From: Paenibacillus sp. JNUCC-31
GTDB lineage: Bacteria; Bacillota; Bacilli; Paenibacillales; Paenibacillaceae
DNA length: 64,000 bases
Assembly (NCBI RefSeq): GCF_014844075.1
Contig: NZ_CP062165.1
Span: 6,944,001-7,008,000, forward strand
Direction: 5' to 3'
Shown here: piece by piece, positions 9,107 through 17,545 of the stretch
Layout: each line of letters begins with the position of its first letter
Numbering within the stretch: the first letter of the stretch is position 1
Notes under the pieces: generated by a model
Databases searched by the model: none
Told to the model about the DNA's origin: nothing
The model's input: only the letters and a program-made list of their open reading frames with translations
Program-made: the position numbers and the translations under genes

Positions 9107-9871
9107 CTATCTACGATTAGCTTTGACATATTTCAGTTGTGCAACAATGATCACACTAATAATGACCAGTAGGAACCACGAGCTGATCTTGCTAAAACTG
9201 ACCAGTTGCCACGAGTCATGCTGGTCAGGGTATTTCCAGCCATTAAAAAATGTGGCTATATTTTCAGCGGTCCAGATGAAAAAACCTACGATGATAAAAG
9301 CGAGTGTTAACGGCATTCGATAGGTAGTTAATCGTACCCGGTAGATAATCCATGTTTTCCTAAATACTATAAATACAAGCGCAGTAAGCCACCAACGAAA
9401 ATCGGGAATGAAATGATGTGTGAAAAAATTGATGTAGATGGCTCCGCCTAACAGAACCGAAGACGCGAACCCAGGCCAACCAGTCATGTCCATACGCAAT
9501 CTGCGCCATATTTGACACATAAAGCTTGCTACACTTGCATACATAAATCCACTATAAAGGGGGACGCCAAAAAGCTTGGTAAAACCAGGCTCAGGGTATG
9601 ACCAGGATCCCATCCATACTTTATACATCTCCAGTACCAATCCAATCACGTGAAATATACATATAACTTTGATTTCATCACGTGTTTCCAATCCGCTGCG
9701 GTACATAAGGTATTGCACTGCTAATAATACAAGCAGAATGGCATCATAGCGATAGAGAAAGGGTATCTGAATTACGCTAGAAAGGGCCAACGTTCCAAAG
9801 ATTGCCACAGGAAAAATGCAACTCATCGCCTGATGATAACCAAAATGCAGGAGCTGTACTAAAGGTTTCAA
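9107..9871 (-). CDS. DUF817 family integral membrane protein
   Basis: 254 residues, TTG start (rc of 9869-9871) with AAGGAG about 11 bases upstream. It has about seven to eight hydrophobic segments across its length. The central block 'YKVWMGSWSYPEPGFTKLFGVPLYSGFMYASVASF' and the later 'NGWKYPDQHDSW' are hallmarks of DUF817, an uncharacterised polytopic family in Firmicutes and proteobacteria. No function is known to me. It appears monocistronic, convergent with the decayed gene and upstream of nothing on its strand. Confidence 0.85.
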   Translation of the reverse strand: MKPLVQLLHFGYHQAMSCIFPVAIFGTLALSSVIQIPFLYRYDAILLVLLAVQYLMYRSGLETRDEIKVICIFHVIGLVLEMYKVWMGSWSYPEPGFTKLFGVPLYSGFMYASVASFMCQIWRRLRMDMTGWPGFASSVLLGGAIYINFFTHHFIPDFRWWLTALVFIVFRKTWIIYRVRLTTYRMPLTLAFIIVGFFIWTAENIATFFNGWKYPDQHDSWQLVSFSKISSWFLLVIISVIIVAQLKYVKANRR

Positions 9872-10046
9872 TTGATGTTTATCTCCTTCCCAAGAGCCTT
9901 GCTCATAATAATATAGATATGGTCCGTTTGTAAAAAGAGAAAAAAAGATCTCTATATTTTCTTATTTTCAATCTTAACCGTTCATTAGTGTTTATGGATT
10001 GAGAAATTCATTTTGGAGTGCTTGTCTGATTCGGAAATATTCAAAG

Positions 10047-10082
10047 CAAAAGGCCCCTCCAAATGGAAGGACCTATTTTTAA
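10047..10082 (-). terminator. folD terminator
   Basis: On the minus strand AGGTCCTTCC-ATTT-GGAGGGGCCTTTTGC, an imperfect hairpin with a short T run, 20 bases after the folD stop. Confidence 0.7.
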
Positions 10083-10101
10083 TAGTTCATTTTATGCATC
10101 T

Positions 10102-10944
10102 TCAGATTGTTTTAAATGCTGACTTAATCGTATGTTCAATGAGCGTCGCAATGGTCACAGGGCCAACGCCGCCCGGTACTGGTGTAATTGCTGAAGAAGG
10201 AGCAAAGCAAGTATCATAGTCCACATCTCCGACATTTCCTTTGTTATAACCTGCATCGATAACGACAGCACCAGATTTAATCCATTCTCCTTTAACAAAG
10301 AGCGGTTTGCCCACGGCTGCAATAATGATATCGCCAAGCTTCACGATTTCTTCCAGATTCATGGTTTTGGAGTGGCAGGTCGTCACCGTTGCATTCCGGT
10401 TAAGCAGCATGGCTGATACAGGCTTGCCCAGAATTGGACTTCTTCCAATGACCACCGCATGTTTGCCCTCGATTTGAATATTGTAGAAATCCAGAATACG
10501 CATAATAGCCTGTGGTGTGCAGGAAGGAAATTCGGCTTCTCCAAAAGCATTAAGTGCAAAACCGAGGGTCGTTACACCGTCAACGTCTTTCTCGATACTG
10601 ATGGTATCAAAAGCTGCTCTTTCATCGATATGATTCGGGACAGGGTGCTGGAGCAAAATGCCGTGTACGGAAGGGTCATCATTTAGCTTGTTAATCTCTT
10701 GAATCAATTCCTCTGTGGTGGTGTCCGCAGAAAGAACGACCTTAATGGAATGCACACCAATGCGAGCACAAGCATTTCCTTTCATTCGCACATAGGTCGC
10801 TGAGGAAGGATCATCTCCGACCAAAATCGTCGCGAGACAAGGCTGGATGCCTCTTTTCTTAAGAATGGCAACCTTTGAGGCCATGTCTTCCTTCATAAAA
10901 TCCGCTACCGTTTGTCCATTCAAAATCAGTTTGTCTGTACTCAT
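10102..10944 (-). CDS. folD: Bifunctional methylene-THF dehydrogenase / methenyl-THF cyclohydrolase FolD
   Basis: 280 residues, the normal length. It interconverts 5,10-methylene-, methenyl- and 10-formyl-tetrahydrofolate with NADP, feeding purine synthesis, in the cytoplasm. Recognisable parts are 'YVRMKGNACARIGV' (the catalytic Tyr and Lys region), 'GILLQHPVPNHID', the dinucleotide-binding 'VVIGRSPILGKPVSAMLL' and the C-terminal 'ITPVPGGVGPVTIATLIEHT'. The start at 10944 is preceded by AAAGGG. It is monocistronic with its own terminator, and its leader holds a ZTP riboswitch, so expression should rise when folate one-carbon units are short. Confidence 0.95.
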   Translation of the reverse strand: MSTDKLILNGQTVADFMKEDMASKVAILKKRGIQPCLATILVGDDPSSATYVRMKGNACARIGVHSIKVVLSADTTTEELIQEINKLNDDPSVHGILLQHPVPNHIDERAAFDTISIEKDVDGVTTLGFALNAFGEAEFPSCTPQAIMRILDFYNIQIEGKHAVVIGRSPILGKPVSAMLLNRNATVTTCHSKTMNLEEIVKLGDIIIAAVGKPLFVKGEWIKSGAVVIDAGYNKGNVGDVDYDTCFAPSSAITPVPGGVGPVTIATLIEHTIKSAFKTI

Positions 10945-10967
10945 ATCTCACATCGCCCTTTCAACAT

Positions 10968-11080
10968 AAAAAAGAGGCAAGGAAATAAATATTCCTTACC
11001 TCTGCCCAGGCGTACGGCTTATTACAAAACCAATATGCTCCCTCACGGTTCACCGTGTTCGCCAGTTACATATGGTCGTT
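10968..11080 (-). promoter_or_regulatory. ZTP/ZMP (pfl) riboswitch with terminator, leader of folD
   Basis: Read on the minus strand. From about 11071 the leader has ACTGGCGAACACGG and CCGTGAGGGAGCAT, then GCCGTACGCCTGGGCA ending at 11003. This order and the CGCCTGGGCA core match the pfl/ZTP aptamer. Immediately downstream, 11002-10968 forms an intrinsic terminator: AGAGGTAAGGAA pairs with TTCCTTGCCTCT and is followed by six T. The layout fits the known mechanism in which ligand binding prevents the terminator and switches folD on. The gene context (folD) is a known target class. Confidence 0.88.
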
Positions 11081-11187
11081 TGAATTGTTTAGATAGATAG
11101 TACTTGAAAAAGAAGAAATGTTCAATAGTTTGGCAAATGAGCAGACCCGTTGTCAGCGAAAAAATTTTAATCATGGTAAATGTAGTT

Positions 11188-11202
11188 GATAACCATTATC
11201 AT
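11188..11202 (+). promoter_or_regulatory. Fur box upstream of the marR-nitroreductase operon
   Basis: TGATAACCATTATCA differs from the 7-1-7 Fur consensus TGATAATNATTATCA at one position. It is 107 bases upstream of the MarR start. Binding is inferred; a second site with the same mismatch lies at 58664 before a siderophore-binding protein gene. Confidence 0.6.
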
Positions 11203-11211
11203 TCATGCTAT

Positions 11212-11223
11212 ATTGTTAACAAT
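11212..11223 (+). promoter_or_regulatory. Perfect 12-bp palindrome, possible MarR operator
   Basis: ATTGTTAACAAT is fully palindromic and AT-rich like many MarR operators. It sits between the Fur box and the MarR coding start, followed by a partial repeat TTAAACAATATT. Autoregulation by the adjacent MarR protein is an inference. Confidence 0.4.
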
Positions 11224-11308
11224 TAAACAATATTTATTGGAATTCGTAATTCAAACCTGAATTTAAAAGGTTTTTTTTGTTTATCAGTAAATAAGGAGTG
11301 AAAGAAGG

Positions 11309-11791
11309 ATGGATTCAAAAGATCGAACAAAACAGTTGCTTTATGACCAATTTATCCGTTTATTACATGTATATGAGCATCACAAGGATACGGAAATCGA
11401 GCATTTTCTAAGTATCGCCCAGCGTGAAAGCATCGAGAAAATCCCCCAGCATTTGACCGCGGTTCATATGATCGATTGCATTGGCAAGCATGAACCTATT
11501 AACAACACGGGCATTGCCGAGGCGATGAATTTGTCCAAAGCAAGTATCACCAAAATTGGCAAGAAACTGCTGGAGGAAGGATTCGTCAAACTCACGAAAA
11601 TGAATGACAACAAGAAGGAGAGCTATTTCCGGTTGTCAGCGCAAGGCAAAAAGATATTTGAACTGCATGAACGTCTGCATGTACATGAGGCTGAACATTT
11701 CTATCGTAATTTGGACAAATATTCGGAAACGGAGCTAAAAGTAATCCATCGATTTCTTCAAGACAGCAGTATAAATATTGAATCCAGGTAA
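11309..11791 (+). CDS. MarR family transcriptional regulator
   Basis: 160 residues, ATG behind AAGGAGTGAAAGAAGG. The winged helix-turn-helix is clear: 'LTAVHMIDCIGKHEPINNTGIAEAMNLSKASITKIGKKLLEEGFVKLTKMNDNKKESYFRLSAQGKKIF', flanked by N- and C-terminal dimerisation helices. It starts a three-gene run with two nitroreductase-family genes (gaps of 20 and 17 bases), so it probably controls them in response to an oxidant or xenobiotic. The promoter region carries a Fur-box-like site and a 12-bp palindrome. Confidence 0.88.
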   Translation: MDSKDRTKQLLYDQFIRLLHVYEHHKDTEIEHFLSIAQRESIEKIPQHLTAVHMIDCIGKHEPINNTGIAEAMNLSKASITKIGKKLLEEGFVKLTKMNDNKKESYFRLSAQGKKIFELHERLHVHEAEHFYRNLDKYSETELKVIHRFLQDSSINIESR

Positions 11792-11811
11792 AACGAAGGA
11801 GAGTGAAGTAT

Positions 11812-12387
11812 TTGAGTCTGGCGGAATTGATCAGGGAACGCAGGAGTATTCGTAAATGTAATTCCAAGCCGGTTGAACAGGAGTTAGTTGTTGAATTGCT
11901 GCGCAAGGCCACACGGCTTCAACCATTTGTTGAAGCTGGCTCGTGGCGTGTGGTATATGCCGGAACTCCCGAAGCACGCAAACGGCTGGTGGATTGCATG
12001 CTGGAACAGATGTCGCAGAGCAAGTTGGGGAAGCTGATTCCGGGAAAACTGCTGGATGTTTTTAAAAAGAGGTTTAGCGATATTCCTGCTCATGCCATTG
12101 TTATGTCGACTGTAGGACCGGATCGTCTGACCAATGACCGCAATTATGCGGCTGCCTGCGGGACGATGCAGAGCTTCCAGCTGCTGGGCTGGGAACAAGG
12201 GTTAGGAATGCTGTGGGATACAGAGTCCATGATTCAGCATGAAGGATTTTTCCAAGGGATTGGACTGCGCGAGGATGAAAGATTTGTTGGCATTCTTCAT
12301 ATGGGATATTTCGACAAAGCGCCAAGAAGTCGGAAAAGAACGCCAGCTGAGCAGAAGTGGACTGTATTGCGAGGGCAGGCTACGTAG
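11812..12387 (+). CDS. Nitroreductase family flavoprotein
   Basis: About 191 residues. The likely start is TTG 11812 (MSLAELIRERRSIRK), 10 bases after AAGGAG; a GTG at 11803 in frame is only one base from that site. 'RERRSIRKCNSKPV' is the FMN-phosphate-binding arginine motif at the family N-terminus, and 'AACGTMQSFQLLGWEQGLGMLWDT' is the central FMN-binding helix. These enzymes reduce nitroaromatics, quinones or similar compounds with NAD(P)H. The product is cytoplasmic and encoded between marR and a second family member. Confidence 0.82.
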   Translation: MSLAELIRERRSIRKCNSKPVEQELVVELLRKATRLQPFVEAGSWRVVYAGTPEARKRLVDCMLEQMSQSKLGKLIPGKLLDVFKKRFSDIPAHAIVMSTVGPDRLTNDRNYAAACGTMQSFQLLGWEQGLGMLWDTESMIQHEGFFQGIGLREDERFVGILHMGYFDKAPRSRKRTPAEQKWTVLRGQAT

Positions 12388-12404
12388 AAGAGGAGGATGT
12401 ATAA

Positions 12405-12890
12405 ATGAAATTGTTCGATCTGGAAGAAGACATGGATAATCCGAGTGAGTTTTTGGATCGACCGGTATCGCAGGCGCTGATCCTTGAATTGCTCAATCAT
12501 GCCGTATGGGCGCCAAATGATGGACTCCGTGAGCCATGGCGATTTATCTTTGCCGATAACCGTAATGGGAAGCTTATGCAGGGATTGCAGGAGCACGCTC
12601 CAGCGTATCTTCTGGTCCTGGTGAAGGAAGAGGCGGATCATCATAAGCGGGAAGAGGACTTTGCAGCCGTCTTCTGCCTTATTCAAAATTTCCGATTGCT
12701 GGCCTATGAGCAGCGTCTGGGTGTGCGCTGCACCTTGCATGACTGGATGTACGATCGGAGCCGTGCTGAAACGTTGGGTGTACGGAGTAACGAGCGGATT
12801 GCTGCGGTACTAGAATTGGGATATGGCACTGAACAGCTGGAAGGGAAATCCGAAATAGCTGAACCTCAGCTTCAGTTCGAACTGTTGTAG
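12405..12890 (+). CDS. Short nitroreductase-like protein
   Basis: 161 residues, ATG 12405 behind GAGGAGGATG. It resembles the gene before it ('RPVSQALILELLNHAVWAPNDGLREPWRFIFAD', 'AAVFCLIQNFRLLAYEQRLGVRCTLHDW') but is about 30 residues shorter. The usual R-R-S-x-R motif at the N-terminus is replaced by 'PSEFLDRPV'. It may therefore bind FMN weakly or work only as a partner in a heterodimer with the upstream protein; nitroreductases are obligate dimers with active sites at the interface. The partner idea is inference. Confidence 0.75.
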   Translation: MKLFDLEEDMDNPSEFLDRPVSQALILELLNHAVWAPNDGLREPWRFIFADNRNGKLMQGLQEHAPAYLLVLVKEEADHHKREEDFAAVFCLIQNFRLLAYEQRLGVRCTLHDWMYDRSRAETLGVRSNERIAAVLELGYGTEQLEGKSEIAEPQLQFELL

Positions 12891-12927
12891 CGGGGAAGAT
12901 GTAAGGGAAGAGAATTCAAATGAATGA

Positions 12928-12966
12928 GGAACGACAAAACCTTGATAGGGATTGTCGTTCCTTTTT
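12928..12966 (+). terminator. Terminator of the nitroreductase operon
   Basis: GGAACGACAA and TTGTCGTTCC form a 10-bp perfect stem around a 13-base loop, followed by TTTTT. Confidence 0.85.
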
Positions 12967-13056
12967 ATGTGGTGGTGTGTATCAGATTTGTAGGTTACAA
13001 GCGAGCCAGACTTTTACGACGAATCCAAAGATCTACCACTGTAGAAAATGACATTT

Positions 13057-14319
13057 CTATAATGTGTTTATTCCCTTGTTATGAGAATTAAATGGTGATT
13101 TATTCTGTAAAGTAGATAAATCACCATCTAAATTCTTCAGATTGGGAAGGAATGCTGCAGCGGCCGAACAAAGCAAAGGGAGCAGACCCAAAGACAAGAA
13201 TAAGAAAGGCAGACCATAGAGTTCTGCAACTGCTGCACCTGCAAAAGCACCTACAGGCTGCAGTCCGCTACCAATGAGGAACCGTATTGAGTTGACTCGG
13301 CCTTGCAGAGGTCCAGGGACAAGTGTGCCATGCAAAGAAGAACTGAGAGAACCAAAGAAAGGTCCTGCTGCACCGGCGGCACATAAAGCCACGAGCGCAA
13401 ACGGGTAACTCGGGAATAGGCCCAGTAAGGCGTTAAAAAGCCCGATGGCGGCTAGGCTGCACAGCATGACTGTCCGTCGTCTTTTGATTTCACCCATCCA
13501 CGAGATGATCAATAGTCCTACTAATGTGCCACATGCTGAAGCAGTGGTCAATGTGCCCATTGCAGTGGCATCCCGATCTAACACTTCACGAACAAAAGGA
13601 ATCATCATCGTCCAGATCGCTACAGAAGACATGTTGCTGATCGAAACCATGCCCATAATCGAAAGCATGGCCGGGAAACTACGATAAAAGGAGAAACCTT
13701 CGTGAATATCTTTGAGATAACCTTTGATTGAAAAGGAGGCCTTAGCTGCTACTGGCTTCTGCATTGTGGGCAGATAGAGCAACGTGGCAATGGCGGCGGT
13801 GTAACAAACAGCGTTGATGCCCAGCGTTGGCAACGCCCCGGCGGCGGCAGTAAGAGCACCGGCCAAGGCTGGGCCCAACAAGGCAGCTGCATTACGGCAG
13901 CCGTCGATTACCGCGAATGCACGCACCAGTTTGCGTTCATCGGATACTCCAGGAACAATTGCCATTGCGGTTGGCATGAATAGGGCAGAACATGCCCCGC
14001 TTAGTCCTGCGGCCAGAAAAAGGTGCCATAATTGCAAGTGACCTGCGAGTCCCAAACTCAGCGGTAATAAGAGGGCAAGTAACCTAACAGAAGCAAGCAC
14101 TGCCATGAACCGCCCTCGGTGTAACCGATCAGATAAAGGCGAGCCGAGCAACCGAAAGGCCACTTCTGGAATGCTAAAGCTAAGTGCCATCGCACCCATG
14201 GCCATCTTAGATGCAGTTATTTCATAGACAAGCCATTCCATAGCCAGAAGACCAAATACGTCACCAAATGAACTCAGAGTGACAGTAGCTAGTAAACCAT
14301 AATAACTGCGCTTGAGCAT
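13057..14319 (-). CDS. MFS transporter (drug-efflux type)
   Basis: 420 residues with twelve hydrophobic segments. The start ATG at 14319 has GGAGGA 6 bases upstream. The loop after helix 2 reads 'GSPLSDRLHRGRFMAVLASVRL', a variant of the MFS signature G-x3-D-R-x-G-R-[RK], and 'PGPLQGRVNSIRF' is the matching loop in the second half. Proteins of this shape export drugs or metabolites by proton antiport across the cytoplasmic membrane. It lies 39 bases downstream of an ArsR-type regulator on the same strand, so expression is probably induced by that regulator's ligand. Confidence 0.85.
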   Translation of the reverse strand: MLKRSYYGLLATVTLSSFGDVFGLLAMEWLVYEITASKMAMGAMALSFSIPEVAFRLLGSPLSDRLHRGRFMAVLASVRLLALLLPLSLGLAGHLQLWHLFLAAGLSGACSALFMPTAMAIVPGVSDERKLVRAFAVIDGCRNAAALLGPALAGALTAAAGALPTLGINAVCYTAAIATLLYLPTMQKPVAAKASFSIKGYLKDIHEGFSFYRSFPAMLSIMGMVSISNMSSVAIWTMMIPFVREVLDRDATAMGTLTTASACGTLVGLLIISWMGEIKRRRTVMLCSLAAIGLFNALLGLFPSYPFALVALCAAGAAGPFFGSLSSSLHGTLVPGPLQGRVNSIRFLIGSGLQPVGAFAGAAVAELYGLPFLFLSLGLLPLLCSAAAAFLPNLKNLDGDLSTLQNKSPFNSHNKGINTL

Positions 14320-14358
14320 GAGTGTTCCTCCATGTGCGTAGGTTAAAGGGCATTATCA

Positions 14359-15264
14359 TCATTCTTTAATATAAGCTGAAATCTGTTCGGAAAGCTTGTT
14401 GAGAGCTTCTATACGCAAGCTGTAAGAGGTAGTTTTCTGGTTATAATGCACGATGACAAGCCCCGCTGCCCTCAATGAAATCAGGTGGTAGTGTATTGTG
14501 CTCTTAGAAAGTTTAACCTCGCTAACGATCTCAGTGAATGTTAACTGCTTTCCGGCCAACAAGCGGAGAATGTATAATCTGGTCTCGTCGGACAATGCTC
14601 GAGTTAGACGCAACAACCTATGTTCAGGTCGGCCCGTTGCTGGTGGGAGAATATCGGCAGAGTAACTGGTGAAAATAACTTCATCAAAGATGGCTGAGGT
14701 GACAAAGGGACGAGCATGATATTGAGGGATTAGAATTACTTGTTTGAGCAGAGGTGTGGGATATAGACGCATACCTTCCGTTGCCTCCTCATAGACCTCG
14801 AGGTCATTGGTTCCGTTCAGACTGGACCGCCTAGTTTCAGCTTCTAAGGCAAGACCTTCGATAATCGTCGAATCGATTTGGCTGAAATAGTGTGTGTCCC
14901 ATTCACGCAGCGCTTCGGATGTCCGGCTGCGCAGTTCCGGGAGATTGGAGGGGACGGACAACTTAACGTTAGCAGCGATGTCATATAGCTGGCCTGTGGT
15001 TAGGTCTTCAATCCAATCCAGAAAACCACCCACTGAGCGTTCTCCAGGACAATTCCAAATATAAGGCGCAAGGCTAAAGTCGCCTACAAGTTTCATCGTC
15101 TCCCGCATTTGTTGCAGTTTGGCAGGGGCAAACCGATCTTGTACTTCTTTGACCCATAGTTTTCCAGCATCCAGAGCATTATGATTCTGTTTGCTTATGA
15201 AAACCGTCAGGCTACTTACACATTCATAAATGGGTGCGAAATCAACTTCCACTTTGTAGTTCAT
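14359..15264 (-). CDS. ArsR-type winged-helix regulator with N-terminal ligand domain
   Basis: 301 residues. The last 80 residues form an ArsR winged helix: 'LLRLTRALSDETRLYILRLLAGKQLTFTEIVSEVKLSKSTIHYHLISLRAAGLVIVHYNQKTTSYSLR'. The preceding 220 residues are an all-alpha region typical of the longer Firmicute ArsR proteins and may bind an effector. There is no cluster of Cys that would suggest metal sensing. The start is preceded by GAGGAG. It is the first gene of a unit with the MFS exporter, and an 18-bp inverted repeat lies 28 bases upstream. Confidence 0.8.
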   Translation of the reverse strand: MNYKVEVDFAPIYECVSSLTVFISKQNHNALDAGKLWVKEVQDRFAPAKLQQMRETMKLVGDFSLAPYIWNCPGERSVGGFLDWIEDLTTGQLYDIAANVKLSVPSNLPELRSRTSEALREWDTHYFSQIDSTIIEGLALEAETRRSSLNGTNDLEVYEEATEGMRLYPTPLLKQVILIPQYHARPFVTSAIFDEVIFTSYSADILPPATGRPEHRLLRLTRALSDETRLYILRLLAGKQLTFTEIVSEVKLSKSTIHYHLISLRAAGLVIVHYNQKTTSYSLRIEALNKLSEQISAYIKE

Positions 15265-15291
15265 AGATCGAATTTTCTCCTCGTCTTTTGT

Positions 15292-15309
15292 GTTCTATAT
15301 TTATAGAAC
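15292..15309 (-). promoter_or_regulatory. Inverted repeat, probable ArsR operator
   Basis: GTTCTATATTTATAGAAC has 8-bp perfect arms around a 2-base centre, the form of ArsR family operators. It lies between the regulator start and its upstream region, so it probably serves autoregulation of the arsR-MFS unit. Confidence 0.6.
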
Positions 15310-15387
15310 AACTAATTTGTTTTATTGTATACGAACAATTATGGGTTTGCAACAAAAATATCTAATGATTTACTTATTCTCTTCAAC

Positions 15388-15434
15388 CAAAAAAGACGTT
15401 CCACGGGTGGCGAGCACCTGAAGAATCGTCTTTA
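15388..15434 (-). terminator. Terminator of the MBL-fold hydrolase gene
   Basis: On the minus strand AAAGACGATTC pairs imperfectly with GGAACGTCTTTTTT around a loop of about 20 bases that itself can fold (AGGTG/CACC). Confidence 0.65.
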
Positions 15435-15511
15435 TGATTTATAGTGACAGCCAAATGAGCAGACATTAAAAACTAACCGAATGATACTCTCCAAAAGTGT
15501 ATATTAAAACT

Positions 15512-16174
15512 TTAATCTTGGATGAGTTCTGCTAGCTGATCTTTCACATTTACATCACATAATCCCCCGTGGTAACAAATGACAGATGTAATGTCTAGAT
15601 CTGCATACTTTCTTAACGAGAGTTTTGCTGCGTTCATATCCGGTGTAGTCGGGGCGTGAATTCCCCCAAGCATACCGTCTACACTGTACATGGAGTCTCC
15701 GGCAATGAGAATTTTACTTTCCTTCAAATAAAGACTGATATGACCAGGTGTATGCCCAGGCGTGTGAATAACGCAAATCCCGCCGCAAAACGGCAGTTCC
15801 TGACCATCTATTAAAGTATGGTTTACTGTGCCCTTCGGGGGATTTTCGAGGTGACCATCTTTTATCAGAGGCAGTTTCCCTTGGATGTACGGCTTATCCA
15901 TTTCGTGTGCATATACTTTAAGTTCGCTGCCACATGTCTGCAAAATTTCCGGAAGATTCCCTATATGATCGACATCCTGATGGGTCAATACCACGGCCTT
16001 TAATCTGTCTAACGAGACGCCAGCCTTCTCCATAGCCTCACGCAAATCCTCGAATTGACCTGGAAAACCAGTGTCTATTAGAATAGTCATTTCTTGATCC
16101 TTTAAAAGAATGGGGTGGATCACATTCCCATGATAATCCAGATGGAGCATTTCAACTCCCTTTGAAATTTCCAT
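15512..16174 (-). CDS. MBL-fold metallo-hydrolase
   Basis: 220 residues from ATG at 16174 (MEISKGVEMLHLDYHG), which has CGGAGGA 7 bases upstream. An in-frame TTG 60 bases earlier has no ribosome binding site. Metal ligands: 'VVLTHQDVDHIGN' (H-x-D-x-D-H), 'HTPGHTPGHISLYL' and 'LIAGDSM', plus a late His in 'VICYHGG'. The fold binds two zinc or iron ions and hydrolyses thioesters, lactones or beta-lactams; nothing here fixes the substrate. It appears monocistronic. Confidence 0.85.
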   Translation of the reverse strand: MEISKGVEMLHLDYHGNVIHPILLKDQEMTILIDTGFPGQFEDLREAMEKAGVSLDRLKAVVLTHQDVDHIGNLPEILQTCGSELKVYAHEMDKPYIQGKLPLIKDGHLENPPKGTVNHTLIDGQELPFCGGICVIHTPGHTPGHISLYLKESKILIAGDSMYSVDGMLGGIHAPTTPDMNAAKLSLRKYADLDITSVICYHGGLCDVNVKDQLAELIQD

Positions 16175-16175
16175 A

Positions 16176-16485
16176 TGATTCGTCCTCCGTAGAAAGAAAT
16201 TGATAAGTAAAGTATCTCTTTGTAAACGAATCAACTTCGTAAAAAGATACGGGGTAGAAAGGGGAAGGGGAGGATCTAACTTCTTAAAAAAAGTTTTAAG
16301 ATGACATTTTGAGATATAGACAGTTCCTTCAAAAATAATATTAATGGTAAAATAAAAAAAGGAGGGGATATCATTTAGCTTACACAGCTACAATATTTGA
16401 GCAAAATACTGAATTCAAAAGGGTAAACTTTTATTATTGAGTAAATACACAGATGGTATAGAAATGTGGGAGGTGCAAGGTCATA
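16176..16485. other. AT-rich intergenic stretch without recognisable gene
   Basis: About 310 bases rich in A and T between the MBL hydrolase and the next gene. An AGGAGGGG at about 16362 looks like a ribosome binding site but is followed by ATT TAG, so no product starts there. I see no further structure. Confidence 0.5.
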
Positions 16486-17403
16486 GTGAAGAAATTAATC
16501 TTGGCAACACTATTATTCTTAACGTGTTACGTATTATTCTCATCCAATTCAACGGAAGCTTCAACAACAGTTAAAACCGCTGTATATACCTATAAAGGTC
16601 AACCGTATGTTCAAATTAGTGGTGGAAATGCAATAGTTAGAAAAAAAATAAATGATACTTTAAAGGAACATACGGTAAGAGTAGCTAATGACAATAAGGC
16701 TCTCCAACAGAATAATAGTGTAGCTTGGAACAAAACGAGCGTGAAAACAACTTACAATAATAATAAAATATTATCTGTAGCTTACACAGATGGGCTCAAT
16801 TACAGCGATGACAATATAGGAACATATGTATCCATTATTTTTAATTTTGATCTTGCAACAGGTGACCGAATTACATTATACGATTTAGTAGATTCTGATC
16901 AAAAAAAGGCCAATCTTGTGTCTATTTTATCTCATAACCTTCAGCTCAAGTATAATAAGGGAATTAAAATTTATGAAAAGAGTATATATGATATTCCGAT
17001 AGGCTCTTTCACATCATTTTATTACTACGATAATGGTATAGTTGTTCGATTTTATCCCTCTCAAATTGCAGAATTGTCAGAGGGGTTTATAGACATAAAG
17101 GTTCCATTCTCACAGTTAAATGAAGAAATAAATAGATTGGGCCCTCTTATCACTTATTTAGATTATCTCCAAAACAATGTGACTGATTATGTTGATACTG
17201 AGATGGAATACTTTGATGGATATAGTATAAGGAATAGTTATCAACTCTTAAATGGTGAAATATGGAAGCAAGTTGAGCCAAACTTTTTTAGCCTTCAATC
17301 ATATTCGTTGTATCCGAAAGTACGCATATATAAAGATAAAACACGCTATTATATGTGGGTTGAGGGTACAGATGACGCAGTAGAGGTTGAGAGGATTAAA
17401 TAA
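16486..17403 (+). CDS. Secreted protein with DUF3298-like domain
   Basis: 305 residues, GTG start behind GGGAGGTG. Residues 1-25 are a signal peptide (MKKLILATLLFLTCYVLF, cleavage near TEA). The segment 'YVSIIFNFDLATGDRITLYDLVD ... FYYYDNGIVVRFYPSQIAELSEGFIDIKVPFSQL' follows the pattern of DUF3298, an extracytoplasmic domain also found at the C-terminus of the anti-sigma factor RsiV. The last 90 residues are not recognised. The gene is visibly AT-richer than its neighbours (about a third G+C by eye), as is the DNA before it, suggesting later acquisition. Function unknown. Confidence 0.7.
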   Translation: MKKLILATLLFLTCYVLFSSNSTEASTTVKTAVYTYKGQPYVQISGGNAIVRKKINDTLKEHTVRVANDNKALQQNNSVAWNKTSVKTTYNNNKILSVAYTDGLNYSDDNIGTYVSIIFNFDLATGDRITLYDLVDSDQKKANLVSILSHNLQLKYNKGIKIYEKSIYDIPIGSFTSFYYYDNGIVVRFYPSQIAELSEGFIDIKVPFSQLNEEINRLGPLITYLDYLQNNVTDYVDTEMEYFDGYSIRNSYQLLNGEIWKQVEPNFFSLQSYSLYPKVRIYKDKTRYYMWVEGTDDAVEVERIK

Positions 17404-17426
17404 TTTATAAGCATAGAATTTATTTC

Positions 17427-17454
17427 TCAGCCGTCCTTCTGGGCGGCTTTTTGC
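17427..17454 (+). terminator. Terminator
   Basis: AGCCGTCC-TTCT-GGGCGGCTTTTT hairpin with T run, 24 bases after the stop codon. Confidence 0.85.
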
Positions 17455-17545
17455 CTATTGGTTTACTTGTAGGTACAAGTCGATTTTTAGAAGGAAAGCA
17501 GACATAAATCTAAACATATTAGAGATTAATCTTTAGTTTGCCAGG

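Noticed and set aside
16355..16385. Small gene after AGGAGGGG near 16362
   Set aside because: No start codon follows in any frame at suitable distance before a stop.
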